Positions 23,763 to 33,500 of a DNA stretch of 64,000 bases are shown here, piece after piece (position 1 is the first letter of the stretch; each line of letters starts with the position of its first letter). Under the pieces are notes generated by a model. That model saw only the letters and a list, made by a program, of their open reading frames with translations. It did not search any database and had not been told where the DNA came from. This DNA is from Bacillus sp. AFS006103 (GTDB lineage: Bacteria; Bacillota; Bacilli; Bacillales; Cytobacillaceae): positions 1 through 64,000 of the forward strand of contig NTXX01000012.1 of NCBI GenBank assembly GCA_002559145.1, given 5' to 3'. The translations under genes were made by a program, and so were the position numbers.

Positions 23763-26564
23763 TCATAACCAAGAGTCAATAATCTCAACTAAATCATCCA
23801 TTCTACCTTTTTTTATAGGAACATTAGGAATGGATTTCAAAAAGGCCTTGCCATACTTGGTCGTTACAATCCTTTTATCAAAGACAACAATAATCCCACG
23901 GTCATTTTCCGTACGAATGAGGCGTCCAAATCCTTGTTTAAATCTAAGGACTGCTTCAGGGAGTGAGTATTCTGAAAAGGAATTACCCCCGCGTTTTTCG
24001 ATTAATTGGCACTTTGCCTCTGTCAGCGGTTCATCTGGCGGACTAAATGGAAGCCTAACAATAACTAGGCAAGATAAATCCTCACCAGGGATATCTACCC
24101 CTTCCCAGAAACTACCTGTCCCTAGCAATAAAGCCTTATCATACCTTTGGAAATTCCTAGTTAGTCTTGTTCGACTCCCACTGGTTATCCCTTGAGCAAT
24201 CATTGCATAGTCATGCAAAAAACCACTTTCTTTAATTAGTTCATAGGTTTTCTTTAACATCTCATAGGCAGTAAAGAGGATAAGCATTCTTCCTTTGGTT
24301 GCCTCTGCAATGGTGATGATATGTTCGGTAATAGAAATAACATAATCCTCTAACGAAACTGTGTTTATTTCCGGTATATCTTCAGGGATTAACAGTTGAA
24401 CCTGCTGATTATATTGAAATGGAGAAGGAATGGTTAGTTGTATCGTTGAAACAGGATCGAGCCCAATTTCCTTCATAATATAGTCAAATGATTTATTCAC
24501 GGTTAGAGTAGCAGACGTAAGGACCACCGCTTTTTTGAGTTGAAAAAATTGCTCCTTTAATTGGTCGGCCACTGACGCTGGCTGAGCTATAAAGGTAGTC
24601 ACATTCTGCGTTGAACGAATATCTATTTCAATCCATTTTACATCACTTGTTTGTTTGATAAAGGAATAAATAACTGTGTTTCTTAATTCTATCAGTTCAT
24701 TTAAAAAAGATTGAATCTCTTCCATTTTATTTTCTTGGGAACGCGTAAACGTATCACTTTCTTTTTTAATCCATTCGAGTCGTTCAATAATGACTGAATG
24801 AAAATCCTTTAGTAAAAAGGCGAACCTTTCTGCACTATGGACAAGTGCCTTTTTTTCCTTTGCCTCATCTTGAAGAGAAAAGCGAACTTTGGCACGGTTC
24901 ATTCCTTTTTTATTAATAAGCTTAGATTTCGCAAATAGAGCAATCAATTGAAAAAATTCATCTGTTTCAAAAGCAAGGTCAACATTCAGTTGATTTAACT
25001 TAGTGACTGGTGGTACCATCTCCGTTTTCTTTGGTATTGAAGCGATAAGCCGCTCCAAGTCATAAAAGAGCAGTTTTTGTTCATAAACACCAAATTGACT
25101 TAATAAGAGCCTGGTAGACAAATAATCTAATGTATGGCCAAAAAACTGACTTGCCACTTTTTCAAATTGATGCCCCTCGTCAATAATCGCAAAAGAATAA
25201 TCAGGCAAAATTGTCCCTTCGCCTTTAATATCACTTAAAAGCAAAGAATGATTGGTAATAATTATATCGGCGGATTGTGCTTTTCTTTTGGCATTCAAAT
25301 AAAAATCTTTTTCCTGCCATACTTGATTCTGCAAAAATAAAGCAGGTTCGTTCTTAATCTTATTCCAGAATAATTGCCCGCCACTTGATAGGTTCAATTC
25401 ATCCCGATCACCTGTCTCAGTTTCAATCAGCCAAATAAGAATTTGCATTTTGGTTAAACCTGTATCGTAATTATCATTATCATCTGACAGCGTTCGGCTG
25501 AACTTTTCTAAACTAATATAATGGTTCCTTCCCTTTAAGAGAACAGTGGTCAGATTAAAGGGAAGAATTTTAGCCAAGAGCGGGATTTCATTTTTTAGAA
25601 TTTGTTCTTGTAATTGGATGGTATGCGTACTTACGACAATGGGAAGTCCCTTTTGTTTTGAAAAATAGGCAATCGGAAGCAGATATCCAAGTGATTTTCC
25701 GACACCTGTTCCCGCTTCAATCAATGTATGCTTTTCCGTTTGAAAGGATTGATACACCATATCCATCATCGTAAATTGACCTGACCTCATTTCAAAGGCT
25801 TCAAAAGCATGGTTAACCAACCCTGTTTTTTCAACTTCACTTGCTGGAAATTGGTATTCTTTACCCGAATTAGTCGTTCCTGTCTGCTCAGCTGGCCTTT
25901 TCAGGGCAATTCCTTTAAAAATCTCGATGGACTCCGTTAATTGTTCAAGTGTGTCCTCTTTGTTTACCAGTATGTCATCAATGAATTGTTGCAGGTCACT
26001 TTTAAGACCACCTGATAGATAAGAAAGCTGCTTTAGCGTTACTAATGGTAATGAGGTCAAACGATCTAGTAGAATTAAAAAAAGTTCAGCAGTCACCTGT
26101 GCATCACTATCCGCTTGGTGCGGGCGATCATGATTAAGATTTTCTTTCTCTGCTAAATCGGATAATTTATACCCATCTGCTGTCGGATAAAGTATTCTAG
26201 CCATTTCAACCGTATCAAGGACAGGGCCAAAGAAACCTTCATGACCCGATTGGATTAATTCATCTTGAAGAAACGACAAGTCAAATAAAACATTATGTGC
26301 AACAAAATAAGCTCCATCCAGCAAATTCATAACTTTTTCCGCTATTTCCGAAAATAGCGGCGCTTCCTTCACCATGTCATCATTTAAACCGGTCAATTCT
26401 TCAATAAATATAGGAATGGATTTATTTGGATTGATTAATGACGAAAATTTTTCTGTGATTTTTCCATCTTCAATGACCACAGCACCAAATTGGATGATTT
26501 TGTCACCCTTTTTTGGAAGGTTTCCCGTTGTTTCCAAATCAATTACGACGAATTTATTTATCAT
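23763..26564 (-). CDS. dinG: DinG: 3'-5' exonuclease fused to XPD-like helicase lacking Fe-S cysteines
   Basis: 933 aa. N-terminal DEDD exonuclease: VIDLETTG (about 8-15), AHNVLFDLSFL (about 90-100) and HQADSDAQVT (about 147-156). The helicase part has Walker A EAGTGVGKS (about 280), DEGH and the final FKQGFGRLIR motif VI. Between the Walker motifs, where XPD and E. coli DinG carry four cluster cysteines, there is no cysteine. This is the Gram-positive DinG layout; the S. aureus form is reported to act mainly as a nuclease. A weak LexA-like box lies 14 bases upstream of the start. Second DinG-type protein in the window besides ypvA. Confidence 0.94.
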   Translation of the reverse strand: MINKFVVIDLETTGNLPKKGDKIIQFGAVVIEDGKITEKFSSLINPNKSIPIFIEELTGLNDDMVKEAPLFSEIAEKVMNLLDGAYFVAHNVLFDLSFLQDELIQSGHEGFFGPVLDTVEMARILYPTADGYKLSDLAEKENLNHDRPHQADSDAQVTAELFLILLDRLTSLPLVTLKQLSYLSGGLKSDLQQFIDDILVNKEDTLEQLTESIEIFKGIALKRPAEQTGTTNSGKEYQFPASEVEKTGLVNHAFEAFEMRSGQFTMMDMVYQSFQTEKHTLIEAGTGVGKSLGYLLPIAYFSKQKGLPIVVSTHTIQLQEQILKNEIPLLAKILPFNLTTVLLKGRNHYISLEKFSRTLSDDNDNYDTGLTKMQILIWLIETETGDRDELNLSSGGQLFWNKIKNEPALFLQNQVWQEKDFYLNAKRKAQSADIIITNHSLLLSDIKGEGTILPDYSFAIIDEGHQFEKVASQFFGHTLDYLSTRLLLSQFGVYEQKLLFYDLERLIASIPKKTEMVPPVTKLNQLNVDLAFETDEFFQLIALFAKSKLINKKGMNRAKVRFSLQDEAKEKKALVHSAERFAFLLKDFHSVIIERLEWIKKESDTFTRSQENKMEEIQSFLNELIELRNTVIYSFIKQTSDVKWIEIDIRSTQNVTTFIAQPASVADQLKEQFFQLKKAVVLTSATLTVNKSFDYIMKEIGLDPVSTIQLTIPSPFQYNQQVQLLIPEDIPEINTVSLEDYVISITEHIITIAEATKGRMLILFTAYEMLKKTYELIKESGFLHDYAMIAQGITSGSRTRLTRNFQRYDKALLLGTGSFWEGVDIPGEDLSCLVIVRLPFSPPDEPLTEAKCQLIEKRGGNSFSEYSLPEAVLRFKQGFGRLIRTENDRGIIVVFDKRIVTTKYGKAFLKSIPNVPIKKGRMDDLVEIIDSWL

Positions 26565-26701
26565 TTCATTAACACCCCAAACCTTCGTTCATTAAAACGG
26601 TATCACATTATCTTTAAAAGAAAAAGTATATACTTATAAGAGCTGCCAACTCTACTATTAAGTTTACGCTTATTATTATGTATATTATATAGAACTCCCA
26701 T

Positions 26702-26732
26702 TAAAAAAGAAAAATCCCCGGAAATGGGGATT
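26702..26732 (-). terminator. Terminator of panBCD
   Basis: Minus strand AATCCCC-ATTTCC-GGGGATT followed by TTTCTTTTTT, overlapping the panD stop codon. Confidence 0.85.
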
Positions 26733-27114
26733 ACATAATCGTGAGGGCCGGTTCTTTATTGATCAGTTCTTTTATACGATTGTCTTCATCCATTATTGCT
26801 ACTTTAGGTGTATGTGTTGCTGCTTTTTCTTCAGCAACAAGCGCATAGGAAATGATAATAACGATATCACCCTTTTGCACCAGGCGGGCAGCTGCACCAT
26901 TTAAACAGATGACACCACTGCCTCTTTCGCCGGGAATAATGTAAGTCTCTAGCCGTGCACCATTGTTATTGTTCACAATTTGCACCTTTTCATTTGCAAT
27001 CATTCCAACTGCATCTAATAAGTCTTCATCAATAGTGATACTGCCTACATAGTTTAGATTAGCCTCTGTAACAGTTGCACGATGGATTTTTCCGTTCATC
27101 ATGTTGCGAAACAT
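26731..27114 (-). CDS. panD: Aspartate 1-decarboxylase (pyruvoyl enzyme)
   Basis: PanD, 127 aa, makes beta-alanine from aspartate for pantothenate. The proenzyme self-cleaves at Gly24-Ser25 ([10 protein letters not shown]) to create the pyruvoyl group; that site is intact. [17 protein letters not shown] (about 66-82) is the family core. The start at 27114 ([13 protein letters not shown]) follows CGGAGGAG; a longer frame would overlap panC. Last gene of panBCD. Confidence 0.97.
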   Translation of the reverse strand: MFRNMMNGKIHRATVTEANLNYVGSITIDEDLLDAVGMIANEKVQIVNNNNGARLETYIIPGERGSGVICLNGAAARLVQKGDIVIIISYALVAEEKAATHTPKVAIMDEDNRIKELINKEPALTIM

Positions 27115-27143
27115 TATATTTCTCCTCCGTTCTCTTTTTTCTA

Positions 27144-27992
27144 TCAATCTATATTCGTAATGTAATTGTCTATTAATCGTACCTTCGTAAATTTTACAGC
27201 CAATGCAATAATAATTGTACCCTCTAATTTTTCCAATGGCTTTAATTGTGGATAGGAGTAAATTTGGACATAATCAATTGTACCCGTTGATTCATTGGTA
27301 ATCATGTTACTAATCAAGCCAATTAAATTGGCAGGATTTCGTTCACCTTGCTTAATAGCTGTCTCTGCTGATTGAAGGCTACGATACAATACAGATGCTT
27401 CTTGTCTTTCCTTAGGCAGAAGATTAACATTCCGAGAACTCTTAGCAAGTCCGTCGTTTTCACGAACGATATCGACTGGAATAAGTTCTACAGGAATATT
27501 AAAATCTGATACTACCCCCTCAAGTACCGCCACCTGCTGGGCATCTTTTTTTCCGAAATAAGCTCTTGTTGGTATGATGATATTAAAGAGTTTGGTAATG
27601 ACTGTTGCTACACCATCAAAATGCCCAGGGCGCGATTTCCCGCATAAAACATCCGTTCGATCCTGGACGGTAACTTTGACTGAAGGTTCGTTTGGATACA
27701 TTTCTCCAACCGATGGATGAAAAAGAAAATCAACCCTTTCACTTTCAGCCAAGGCACAATCACGTTCAAAATCACGTGGATATTCCGCATAATCCTCTTT
27801 TGGCCCAAACTGTAATGGGTTCACGAAAATACTTAGGACAACGATATCATTATCTTTGCGTGCTTTATTTAATAGCGTTAGATGACCTTCATGCAGAAAT
27901 CCCATCGTTGGTACAAAACCAATCGACTTTTCTTGTAACTTCAGTTTATTCATTATCGTCTGCATTTCTTTAATGGTTGTGATAACCTTCAT
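27144..27992 (-). CDS. panC: Pantothenate synthetase
   Basis: PanC, 282 aa, joins pantoate and beta-alanine with ATP. Nucleotidyltransferase marks are [15 protein letters not shown] (HxGH-type, about 22-36), [22 protein letters not shown] and the KSSRN pair near the second ATP-binding loop (about 186). Its ATG overlaps the panB stop by four bases (ATGA), with GGAGGTAC just ahead, so it is coupled to panB. Confidence 0.97.
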   Translation of the reverse strand: MKVITTIKEMQTIMNKLKLQEKSIGFVPTMGFLHEGHLTLLNKARKDNDIVVLSIFVNPLQFGPKEDYAEYPRDFERDCALAESERVDFLFHPSVGEMYPNEPSVKVTVQDRTDVLCGKSRPGHFDGVATVITKLFNIIIPTRAYFGKKDAQQVAVLEGVVSDFNIPVELIPVDIVRENDGLAKSSRNVNLLPKERQEASVLYRSLQSAETAIKQGERNPANLIGLISNMITNESTGTIDYVQIYSYPQLKPLEKLEGTIIIALAVKFTKVRLIDNYITNID

Positions 27993-28825
27993 TTCGTACC
28001 TCCATAAAGCTCTTTCAGTTCCTGTTCCTTCATTGTGAATGAATGTTTATCTTCAGGAAACCGTTCATTTTTAACGTCAGCTGCATAGGCTTGAATTGAT
28101 TCAATCATAAATGGGTTGACAGCATGGTATTGTTTAACGAACTTTGGTACTCGATTAACGCCATAGCCTAGAATATCATGATAGACGAGAACTTGCCCAT
28201 CGACTGCAACCCCTGCTCCAATTCCGATAACTGGAATGGAAATGGTTTGTGCTACTTCCTCTGCCAGTTGTTTTGGGACACATTCAAGAACAAGTGCAAA
28301 TGCACCGGCTTCTTCACATTTCTTAGCATCTTCAATCAATTTCCTTGCAGCCTGGACATCTTTCCCCTGTACTTTATACCCACCCAAAACACCCACTGAT
28401 TGAGGGGTTAACCCTAAATGGGAACAAACAGGAATACCGGCTCTAGTAAGCGCGGAAATTTTTTCAATAACATCATCTGCCCCTTCTAATTTAACCGCAT
28501 GTGCTCCTGTTTCTTGAATGAGTCTTGCGGCGTTTAATAAGGTATCCCGAACGGACAAATGATAAGTTAGAAATGGCATATCAGCGAGAATAAATGTATC
28601 TTTTGCTCCACGTTTTACAGCTTTTGTATGATGGATCATATCGTCAAGCGTTACGGGTATCGTTGAATCATAGCCTAGGACTACCATCCCAAGTGAGTCT
28701 CCCACCAATATAACGTCAACTCCCCCCTCTTCAGCCTGTTTAGCTGACGGGTAATCATACGCAGTTAACATGACGATTTTTTCATTATTCTCCTTCATTT
28801 TCAAGAAATCTGTTGTTTGCTTCAT
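27989..28825 (-). CDS. panB: 3-methyl-2-oxobutanoate hydroxymethyltransferase
   Basis: PanB, 278 aa, first step of pantothenate synthesis, transferring hydroxymethyl from methylene-tetrahydrofolate to ketoisovalerate. TIM-barrel marks: [30 protein letters not shown] (about 40-59), VKLEGA, GLTPQS and VIGIGAG. The second of two adjacent starts, ATG at 28825, is used, with AGGAGGG seven bases ahead. Preceded by its own promoter and a leader with a terminator (28829-29040). Confidence 0.97.
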   Translation of the reverse strand: MKQTTDFLKMKENNEKIVMLTAYDYPSAKQAEEGGVDVILVGDSLGMVVLGYDSTIPVTLDDMIHHTKAVKRGAKDTFILADMPFLTYHLSVRDTLLNAARLIQETGAHAVKLEGADDVIEKISALTRAGIPVCSHLGLTPQSVGVLGGYKVQGKDVQAARKLIEDAKKCEEAGAFALVLECVPKQLAEEVAQTISIPVIGIGAGVAVDGQVLVYHDILGYGVNRVPKFVKQYHAVNPFMIESIQAYAADVKNERFPEDKHSFTMKEQELKELYGGTK

Positions 28826-28879
28826 CAACTTTCCCTCCTTTTATATGGGAGAGGGGAAAAAGATATATCGAAGAGCAAA

Positions 28880-28911
28880 TAAAAAAGATCCTTCTGAAGG
28901 CAGAGGATCCC
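28880..28911 (-). terminator. Leader terminator upstream of panB
   Basis: On the minus strand GATCCTCTG-CCTT-CAGAAGGATC then TTTTTTATTTG, a terminator placed between promoter and panB start, so it should regulate read-through rather than end a gene. An upstream segment CAGAGGGAT (28933-28941) can pair with ATCCTCTG of its 5' arm, giving an exclusive alternative. Confidence 0.7.
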
Positions 28912-29030
28912 GATTACTCTTTAACATGCTTCATCCCTCTGTCCCGGTCCGCATTACGGATCTAGGCAGAAACCTTTTTAATTGTAGTTTCATAAAGGTG
29001 CAGTTCTCAGTGGATACTGCCCATTGGAAT
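28912..29030 (-). promoter_or_regulatory. Candidate cis-regulatory leader of panBCD
   Basis: About 120 transcribed bases before the leader terminator. The 5' end forms a hairpin GCAGT...ACTGC (29000-29020); a second small hairpin CCG-TAATG-CGG follows, then the CAGAGGGAT antiterminator strand. The arrangement suggests transcription attenuation by a ligand or protein. An RNA motif called pan has been described before panB in Firmicutes; I could not confirm that this is it. No T-box consensus is present. Confidence 0.5.
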
Positions 29031-29032
29031 GA

Positions 29033-29060
29033 ATTATAACAAATTTCACGAAAAGTTCAA
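29033..29060 (-). promoter_or_regulatory. Sigma-A promoter of panBCD
   Basis: Minus strand TTGAAC (29055-29060), 16 bases, TATAAT (29033-29038), beginning five bases past the birA stop. Predicts a leader of about 200 bases before panB. Confidence 0.75.
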
Positions 29061-29064
29061 GCTT

Positions 29065-30045
29065 TTAAATTTCAATATCCGCAGAATAGATATGGTGAAT
29101 CCTTCCAGTCCCATCCTCTAACTGCAGGACTCCATCATTGGTTATTCCTAGTGCTTTTCCTTCAATCGTATTGTTCAGTGTTCTAGCCTTTATGTATTTG
29201 CCGATACTGCTGGCGTATCCTTCCCATAATAGTTTTATCGGAAGAAAACCTTGGTCTAGATACAGCGTATATAATTTTTCAAACTCTTTGAAAATAGTCC
29301 TAATTAACTCTGCTCTAGAAAGTGTTTTTCCTTCCTCTTCTATAAAAAGGGAAGTGGCTATCTCTTGAAGTTCAAGCGGGAAATCTTCTTTCTTCTGATT
29401 CACATTTATACCAATTCCAATAATAATTGAATGAATTCGGTCCGCTTCAGCTTGTAATTCCGTTAATATTCCCGTTACTTTCCTTCCGTTAATAAGAATA
29501 TCATTGGGCCATTTTATTTCCGGGATAAGGTCTGTCATTTCTTCAATCGCCTGTACAATTGCAACTGCTGCGAGCAAGGTCAATTGTGGGGCATTACTTA
29601 GGGGGATGTTCGGTCGTAAAATCATGCTCATCCAAATACCGGTATATTTAGGTGAATGCCATTTACGGGCCATTCTCCCCCTGCCAGACAATTGCTCTTC
29701 GGCAATGACAACTGTGCCTTCAGGGGCATTTTCTGAGGCATGGTGATAGGCAATCTTTTGGGTAGACTCCACACTTTCTACATAATGAATATTTCTCCCT
29801 ATAAAGTTAGTTGTTAAGCCAAGCCTTACCTCATCAGCAGTAACCTTTTCAGGAGTTTTTAAAATCCGATAACCCTTGTTTCTTACTGCTTCTAATTCAA
29901 AGCCTTCCTTTCTCAATTCCTCTATATGCTTCCAGACTGCCGTCCTTGAGCAGCCAATGATTTCTGCTAAATGCTGCCCAGACAAAAAGGCGTCACCCGC
30001 AGTTGTAAAGGCATCAAGTAATTCTTTTCTTATTTCTGATTGCAC
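29065..30045 (-). CDS. birA: Biotin-protein ligase / biotin repressor BirA
   Basis: BirA, 326 aa, attaches biotin to carboxylases and represses biotin genes. An N-terminal winged helix (SGQHLAEIIGCSRTAVWKHIEELR, about 22-45) precedes the ligase core with SGRGRMARKW (biotinyl-AMP loop, about 118-127), KWPNDI and IIGIGINVN. A GTG at 30045 is used as start: AAGGAG is then spaced, and the N-terminus aligns with B. subtilis; a GTG 12 bases earlier directly abuts the AAGGAG. Overlaps the end of cca by 16 bases. Confidence 0.95.
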   Translation of the reverse strand: MQSEIRKELLDAFTTAGDAFLSGQHLAEIIGCSRTAVWKHIEELRKEGFELEAVRNKGYRILKTPEKVTADEVRLGLTTNFIGRNIHYVESVESTQKIAYHHASENAPEGTVVIAEEQLSGRGRMARKWHSPKYTGIWMSMILRPNIPLSNAPQLTLLAAVAIVQAIEEMTDLIPEIKWPNDILINGRKVTGILTELQAEADRIHSIIIGIGINVNQKKEDFPLELQEIATSLFIEEEGKTLSRAELIRTIFKEFEKLYTLYLDQGFLPIKLLWEGYASSIGKYIKARTLNNTIEGKALGITNDGVLQLEDGTGRIHHIYSADIEI

Positions 30046-31229
30046 TTCATTAGCCACTCCTTGATTTTTTCTATGTCGTTCTCTAGTTTTCCGGTTAAGA
30101 TATTTTCTTCAATGGTTAAAAGCGTCTCCTTAAGCCATGGACCACCTCTTTTATTGAACCAGGCCATTACATCATTTCCAGTCACATTCATTTCGGAACG
30201 TTCTTTTATCGGCAGGTTTTCATACAACTTTAGCCAATGCTCAATTGATTCTACTTCGTTGTTTCCATTAATAATTTGGTAAAGCTTTTCTGTTGAAAGG
30301 ATATGATCACGACCAGCACTGTATAGGTCATAAATGGACCAATCTTGTTCAAGCCTTTTGGAAAGAAAATGGACAACTAGTTGAATTTCCCGGATGTCCT
30401 TCAGTGCAAGCCGCCATTCTTTTAGAAATAACTCGATCTCTTTTGGCTGTAAATTTAGACAATAAATTAATAGGGACCACATTTCATTTTTATTAAGATT
30501 CGTACTATTAAAGCTAATTAATTTCTCTAATTGCTGCCGTTGCTCCTTCAAGTCGGGTAAAAAAGAATGAATGTTTGCATCAAGAAGAATCTTCAACGCA
30601 TTATTCTTATTTTTTCCAATGAGAAGTTTTTCAAACTCCGCTCTTTTTCTCTCTACTGCAATGTTATCAAGCAAATGGACAAGCTTTGTTAGTGCTTGAA
30701 TTGTTTCATTTTCAATTTGAAATGAGAGTTGACTTACAAACCTAACTGCTCGCATCATTCTTAAGGCATCCTCTTGGAACCGGTCATTCGGACTTCCCAC
30801 GGTTTGAATGATTCTTTCTAGTATCGCTTGATATCCATTAAATGGGTCAATTAATTTTCTATTTCTATCCATAGCGATGGCATTCATCGTAAAATCTCTA
30901 CGTTGTAAGTCTTCTTTTAAGCTGCGGATAAAGGAAACCTCTTTGGGTCTTCGATAATCTTGATATTCTGATTCAGTTCTAAACGTGGTAATTTCATATT
31001 CTCCATTATTAACAAGGACCAGAACAGTTCCATGTTCAATTCCAATATCAACTGTTTTTGGAAAAATCCGTTTCACCTCATCAGGTGTGGCACTTGTTGC
31101 AATATCAACGTCATTAATCTCTCTATTTAACAGAAAATCTCTAACGGAGCCACCAACAAAATAGGCTTCAAAACCTGCATCCTCCAGCTTTTTTAATACC
31201 GGACTTGCAGCTACAAATGGGTCTATCAT
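30030..31229 (-). CDS. cca: CCA-adding tRNA nucleotidyltransferase
   Basis: Class II CCA-adding enzyme, 399 aa, which builds or repairs the 3' CCA of tRNAs. The head domain shows YFVGGSVRDFLL (about 20-31), INDVDIATSATPDEV with the two metal-binding Asp, RRDFTMNAIA and the EDALRMMRAVRF template motif (about 154-165). The tail is helical. AAGGTGAAG precedes the ATG. It runs into birA in the usual order. Confidence 0.96.
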   Translation of the reverse strand: MIDPFVAASPVLKKLEDAGFEAYFVGGSVRDFLLNREINDVDIATSATPDEVKRIFPKTVDIGIEHGTVLVLVNNGEYEITTFRTESEYQDYRRPKEVSFIRSLKEDLQRRDFTMNAIAMDRNRKLIDPFNGYQAILERIIQTVGSPNDRFQEDALRMMRAVRFVSQLSFQIENETIQALTKLVHLLDNIAVERKRAEFEKLLIGKNKNNALKILLDANIHSFLPDLKEQRQQLEKLISFNSTNLNKNEMWSLLIYCLNLQPKEIELFLKEWRLALKDIREIQLVVHFLSKRLEQDWSIYDLYSAGRDHILSTEKLYQIINGNNEVESIEHWLKLYENLPIKERSEMNVTGNDVMAWFNKRGGPWLKETLLTIEENILTGKLENDIEKIKEWLMKCNQK

Positions 31230-31239
31230 TTACTTCACC

Positions 31240-32367
31240 TTAATTCAGTAAATTAAAATATATTTGTTCATATTGTTCAACGATTTGGTCAGCATTAAAT
31301 TTTGTTTTTGCTGTCTCTATCGAATGATTGGAAAATTGTTTATGAATATTCTTATCATTTAAAATAGCTAGGGCTTTACTGGAAATTTCCTCAATATTTC
31401 CAACTTCACAAATAAATCCATTCACTCCATGATTAATAACCTCTGGCAAACCGCCAACATTCGTACCGACACATGGAACTCCACATGCCATCGCCTCTAA
31501 CGCAACAAGACCAAAGCTTTCTTTTTCCGATAATAGAAGCATTAAATCACTGATAGAATACAATTCCTCTAGACTCTCTTGTTTCCCAAGGAAAATAACC
31601 TGACTATCCAACCCCAACTTTCTTACAAGTTTGCAGATGATAGTCATTTCTGGACCATCACCGACCAACAGTAATTTAGCCGGCATCACAGATGCAATCT
31701 TTGCAAAAGATTTAACTACATCTTGTACCCGTTTTACCGGACGGAAATTGGAAACGTGAATTATTACTTTTTCATCTTCTTTGATTTCAAATTCTACCTT
31801 TAATGCATGTGCATCACTTTTTTGATAAATGCGGTCATCAATAAAGTTATAAACGGTTTTGATTTGTTTATCAGGATTGATCAATTCATACGTCTGGTCC
31901 ACTAGTGCTTTGGATACAGCTGTAACAGCATCTGATTTTTCAATCCCAAATTTTATTGCATCTGTCAAAGATGGATCATAACCTAAAACGGTTATGTCTG
32001 TACCATGTAAGGTCGTGACGATTTTTATTTCTCGATCGCACATTTGCTTTGCTAATATTGCACATACAGCGTGAGGAATCGCATAATGGACATGAAGCAA
32101 ATCTAACTTTTCACGATTCGCTACTTCCGCCATTTTACTTGCTAAAGCAATATCGTAAGGTGGGTACTGAAATACGGAATATTGATTCACTTCAACCTGA
32201 TGATAATAGATATTATGATACATTTTATTTAATCGAAAAGGGATACTTGAAGAGATGAAATGTATTTCATGTCCCTTTTCAGCCAGCATTTTCCCTAATT
32301 CCGTCGCAACCACACCTGAACCACCTACTGTCGGATAGCAGGTAATTCCAATTTTAAGTTTCCTCAT
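31240..32367 (-). CDS. bshA: N-acetyl-alpha-D-glucosaminyl L-malate synthase BshA
   Basis: GT4 glycosyltransferase, 375 aa, first step of bacillithiol synthesis: UDP-GlcNAc plus L-malate to GlcNAc-malate. [19 protein letters not shown] (about 7-25) is the N-terminal Gly-rich loop, [12 protein letters not shown] a family block, [10 protein letters not shown], and [19 protein letters not shown] the donor-binding E-x7-E motif (about 279-297). It overlaps nothing but starts two bases after bshB1, so both are co-expressed. Confidence 0.96.
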   Translation of the reverse strand: MRKLKIGITCYPTVGGSGVVATELGKMLAEKGHEIHFISSSIPFRLNKMYHNIYYHQVEVNQYSVFQYPPYDIALASKMAEVANREKLDLLHVHYAIPHAVCAILAKQMCDREIKIVTTLHGTDITVLGYDPSLTDAIKFGIEKSDAVTAVSKALVDQTYELINPDKQIKTVYNFIDDRIYQKSDAHALKVEFEIKEDEKVIIHVSNFRPVKRVQDVVKSFAKIASVMPAKLLLVGDGPEMTIICKLVRKLGLDSQVIFLGKQESLEELYSISDLMLLLSEKESFGLVALEAMACGVPCVGTNVGGLPEVINHGVNGFICEVGNIEEISSKALAILNDKNIHKQFSNHSIETAKTKFNADQIVEQYEQIYFNLLN

Positions 32368-32369
32368 GT

Positions 32370-33080
32370 TTATTCTCCTATCAAATCACGATCCAAAAGG
32401 ATTGGAACTTTCGTTTTGAACCCTTCAGCAAATGTAACACCAACTTGCTTGCCAAACATTCTTTCCCTTGATTCAACGGTTTCAATATACCCATTAACCA
32501 GCGGGGTGCTAATGCTGACTTCCGTTTGCTCAAATTGACTCTTGTACGCCCTTAATGCTTGGAGTTTTTTTTCCATATATTCAGTGGTATCAATGGTGAA
32601 ATCTGGTTTATGAAAGCCATTAATCATATAAAAATAAACTCTTTCAACCCGGTGGGCAGGTTCATTTCCTTCTGTGACATATTTTCTTATCGCAGAAGAA
32701 AATACTGCCTCCTCCACTAAAACAGCACAATTCCCATGGTCCGGATGGCGGTCTTCAAAATATGGCGCAAACACAATTCGAGGCTTGTATGTTCTAATAA
32801 CCTTAACAATCTCTCTTATGTATTGGTCTTTAAGATATAATCCCCTATCTGGTAAAGACAGTGATGTTCTCATCGAGACCTTAAGTATTGCTGCAGCCTG
32901 TAAGGCCTCCTCTTTTCTTAAGGTAGCATTTCCATTGGAAGAAAGCTCGGCATCTGTTAGGTCACAGATACCGACTAGCTTCCCTTCTGAAGTCAACCTT
33001 GCTATCGTACCTGCCATGCCAATCTCGACATCGTCTGGATGGGCACCGAATGCAAGGGCATGAAGGCTCTGATTATTCAT
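32370..33080 (-). CDS. bshB1: Bacillithiol deacetylase BshB1
   Basis: Zinc-dependent LmbE/PIG-L deacetylase, 236 aa, converting GlcNAc-malate to GlcN-malate in bacillithiol synthesis. The [12 protein letters not shown] zinc motif is at about 10-21, the second His in [12 protein letters not shown] (about 106-117). Its ATG overlaps the mgsA stop by eight bases. Position next to bshA supports BshB1 rather than a BshB2-type enzyme. Confidence 0.96.
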   Translation of the reverse strand: MNNQSLHALAFGAHPDDVEIGMAGTIARLTSEGKLVGICDLTDAELSSNGNATLRKEEALQAAAILKVSMRTSLSLPDRGLYLKDQYIREIVKVIRTYKPRIVFAPYFEDRHPDHGNCAVLVEEAVFSSAIRKYVTEGNEPAHRVERVYFYMINGFHKPDFTIDTTEYMEKKLQALRAYKSQFEQTEVSISTPLVNGYIETVESRERMFGKQVGVTFAEGFKTKVPILLDRDLIGE

Positions 33081-33489
33081 TCATTCCACCATTCTCTTTA
33101 ACTATATTTCTCCACTCAATAAGTCCAAGTTCTAAGCCTCTAATTAATAATTCTGCCGTTCCCATATTTGTGGCAAGTGGAATGGAATACACATCACATA
33201 ATCTAACCAATGCTGTTACATCTGGTTCATGCGGCTGTGAGGTTAATGGGTCACGGAAGAAGAAAACAGCATCTATTTGATTTTGGGCAATCAATGCACC
33301 GATTTGCTGGTCACCGCCAAGTGGTCCAGATTGAAAACGAGTAATACTAAGACCAGTTGCTTCACTTATTCTCTGTCCGGTTGTCCCTGTTGCGAATAAT
33401 GTGTGCTTTGCAAAGATATTTTGATATGCAGTCGCAAACTGAACCAAATCATTCTTCTTTTGATCATGAGCTATTAGTGCGATATTCAT
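33073..33489 (-). CDS. mgsA: Methylglyoxal synthase
   Basis: MgsA, 138 aa, turns dihydroxyacetone phosphate into methylglyoxal, a phosphate-releasing bypass of glycolysis. Visible marks: [27 protein letters not shown] phosphate loop (about 37-47), [14 protein letters not shown] with catalytic Asp (about 59-72) and FFFRDPL. Sits in the mgsA-bshB1-bshA run where bacillithiol helps detoxify the product. Confidence 0.97.
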   Translation of the reverse strand: MNIALIAHDQKKNDLVQFATAYQNIFAKHTLFATGTTGQRISEATGLSITRFQSGPLGGDQQIGALIAQNQIDAVFFFRDPLTSQPHEPDVTALVRLCDVYSIPLATNMGTAELLIRGLELGLIEWRNIVKENGGMNE

Positions 33490-33500
33490 AAAATTACTCC

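Noticed and set aside
28829..29064. T-box riboswitch before panB
   Set aside because: The T-box consensus (AGGGTGGnACCGCG-like) and specifier stem are not present.
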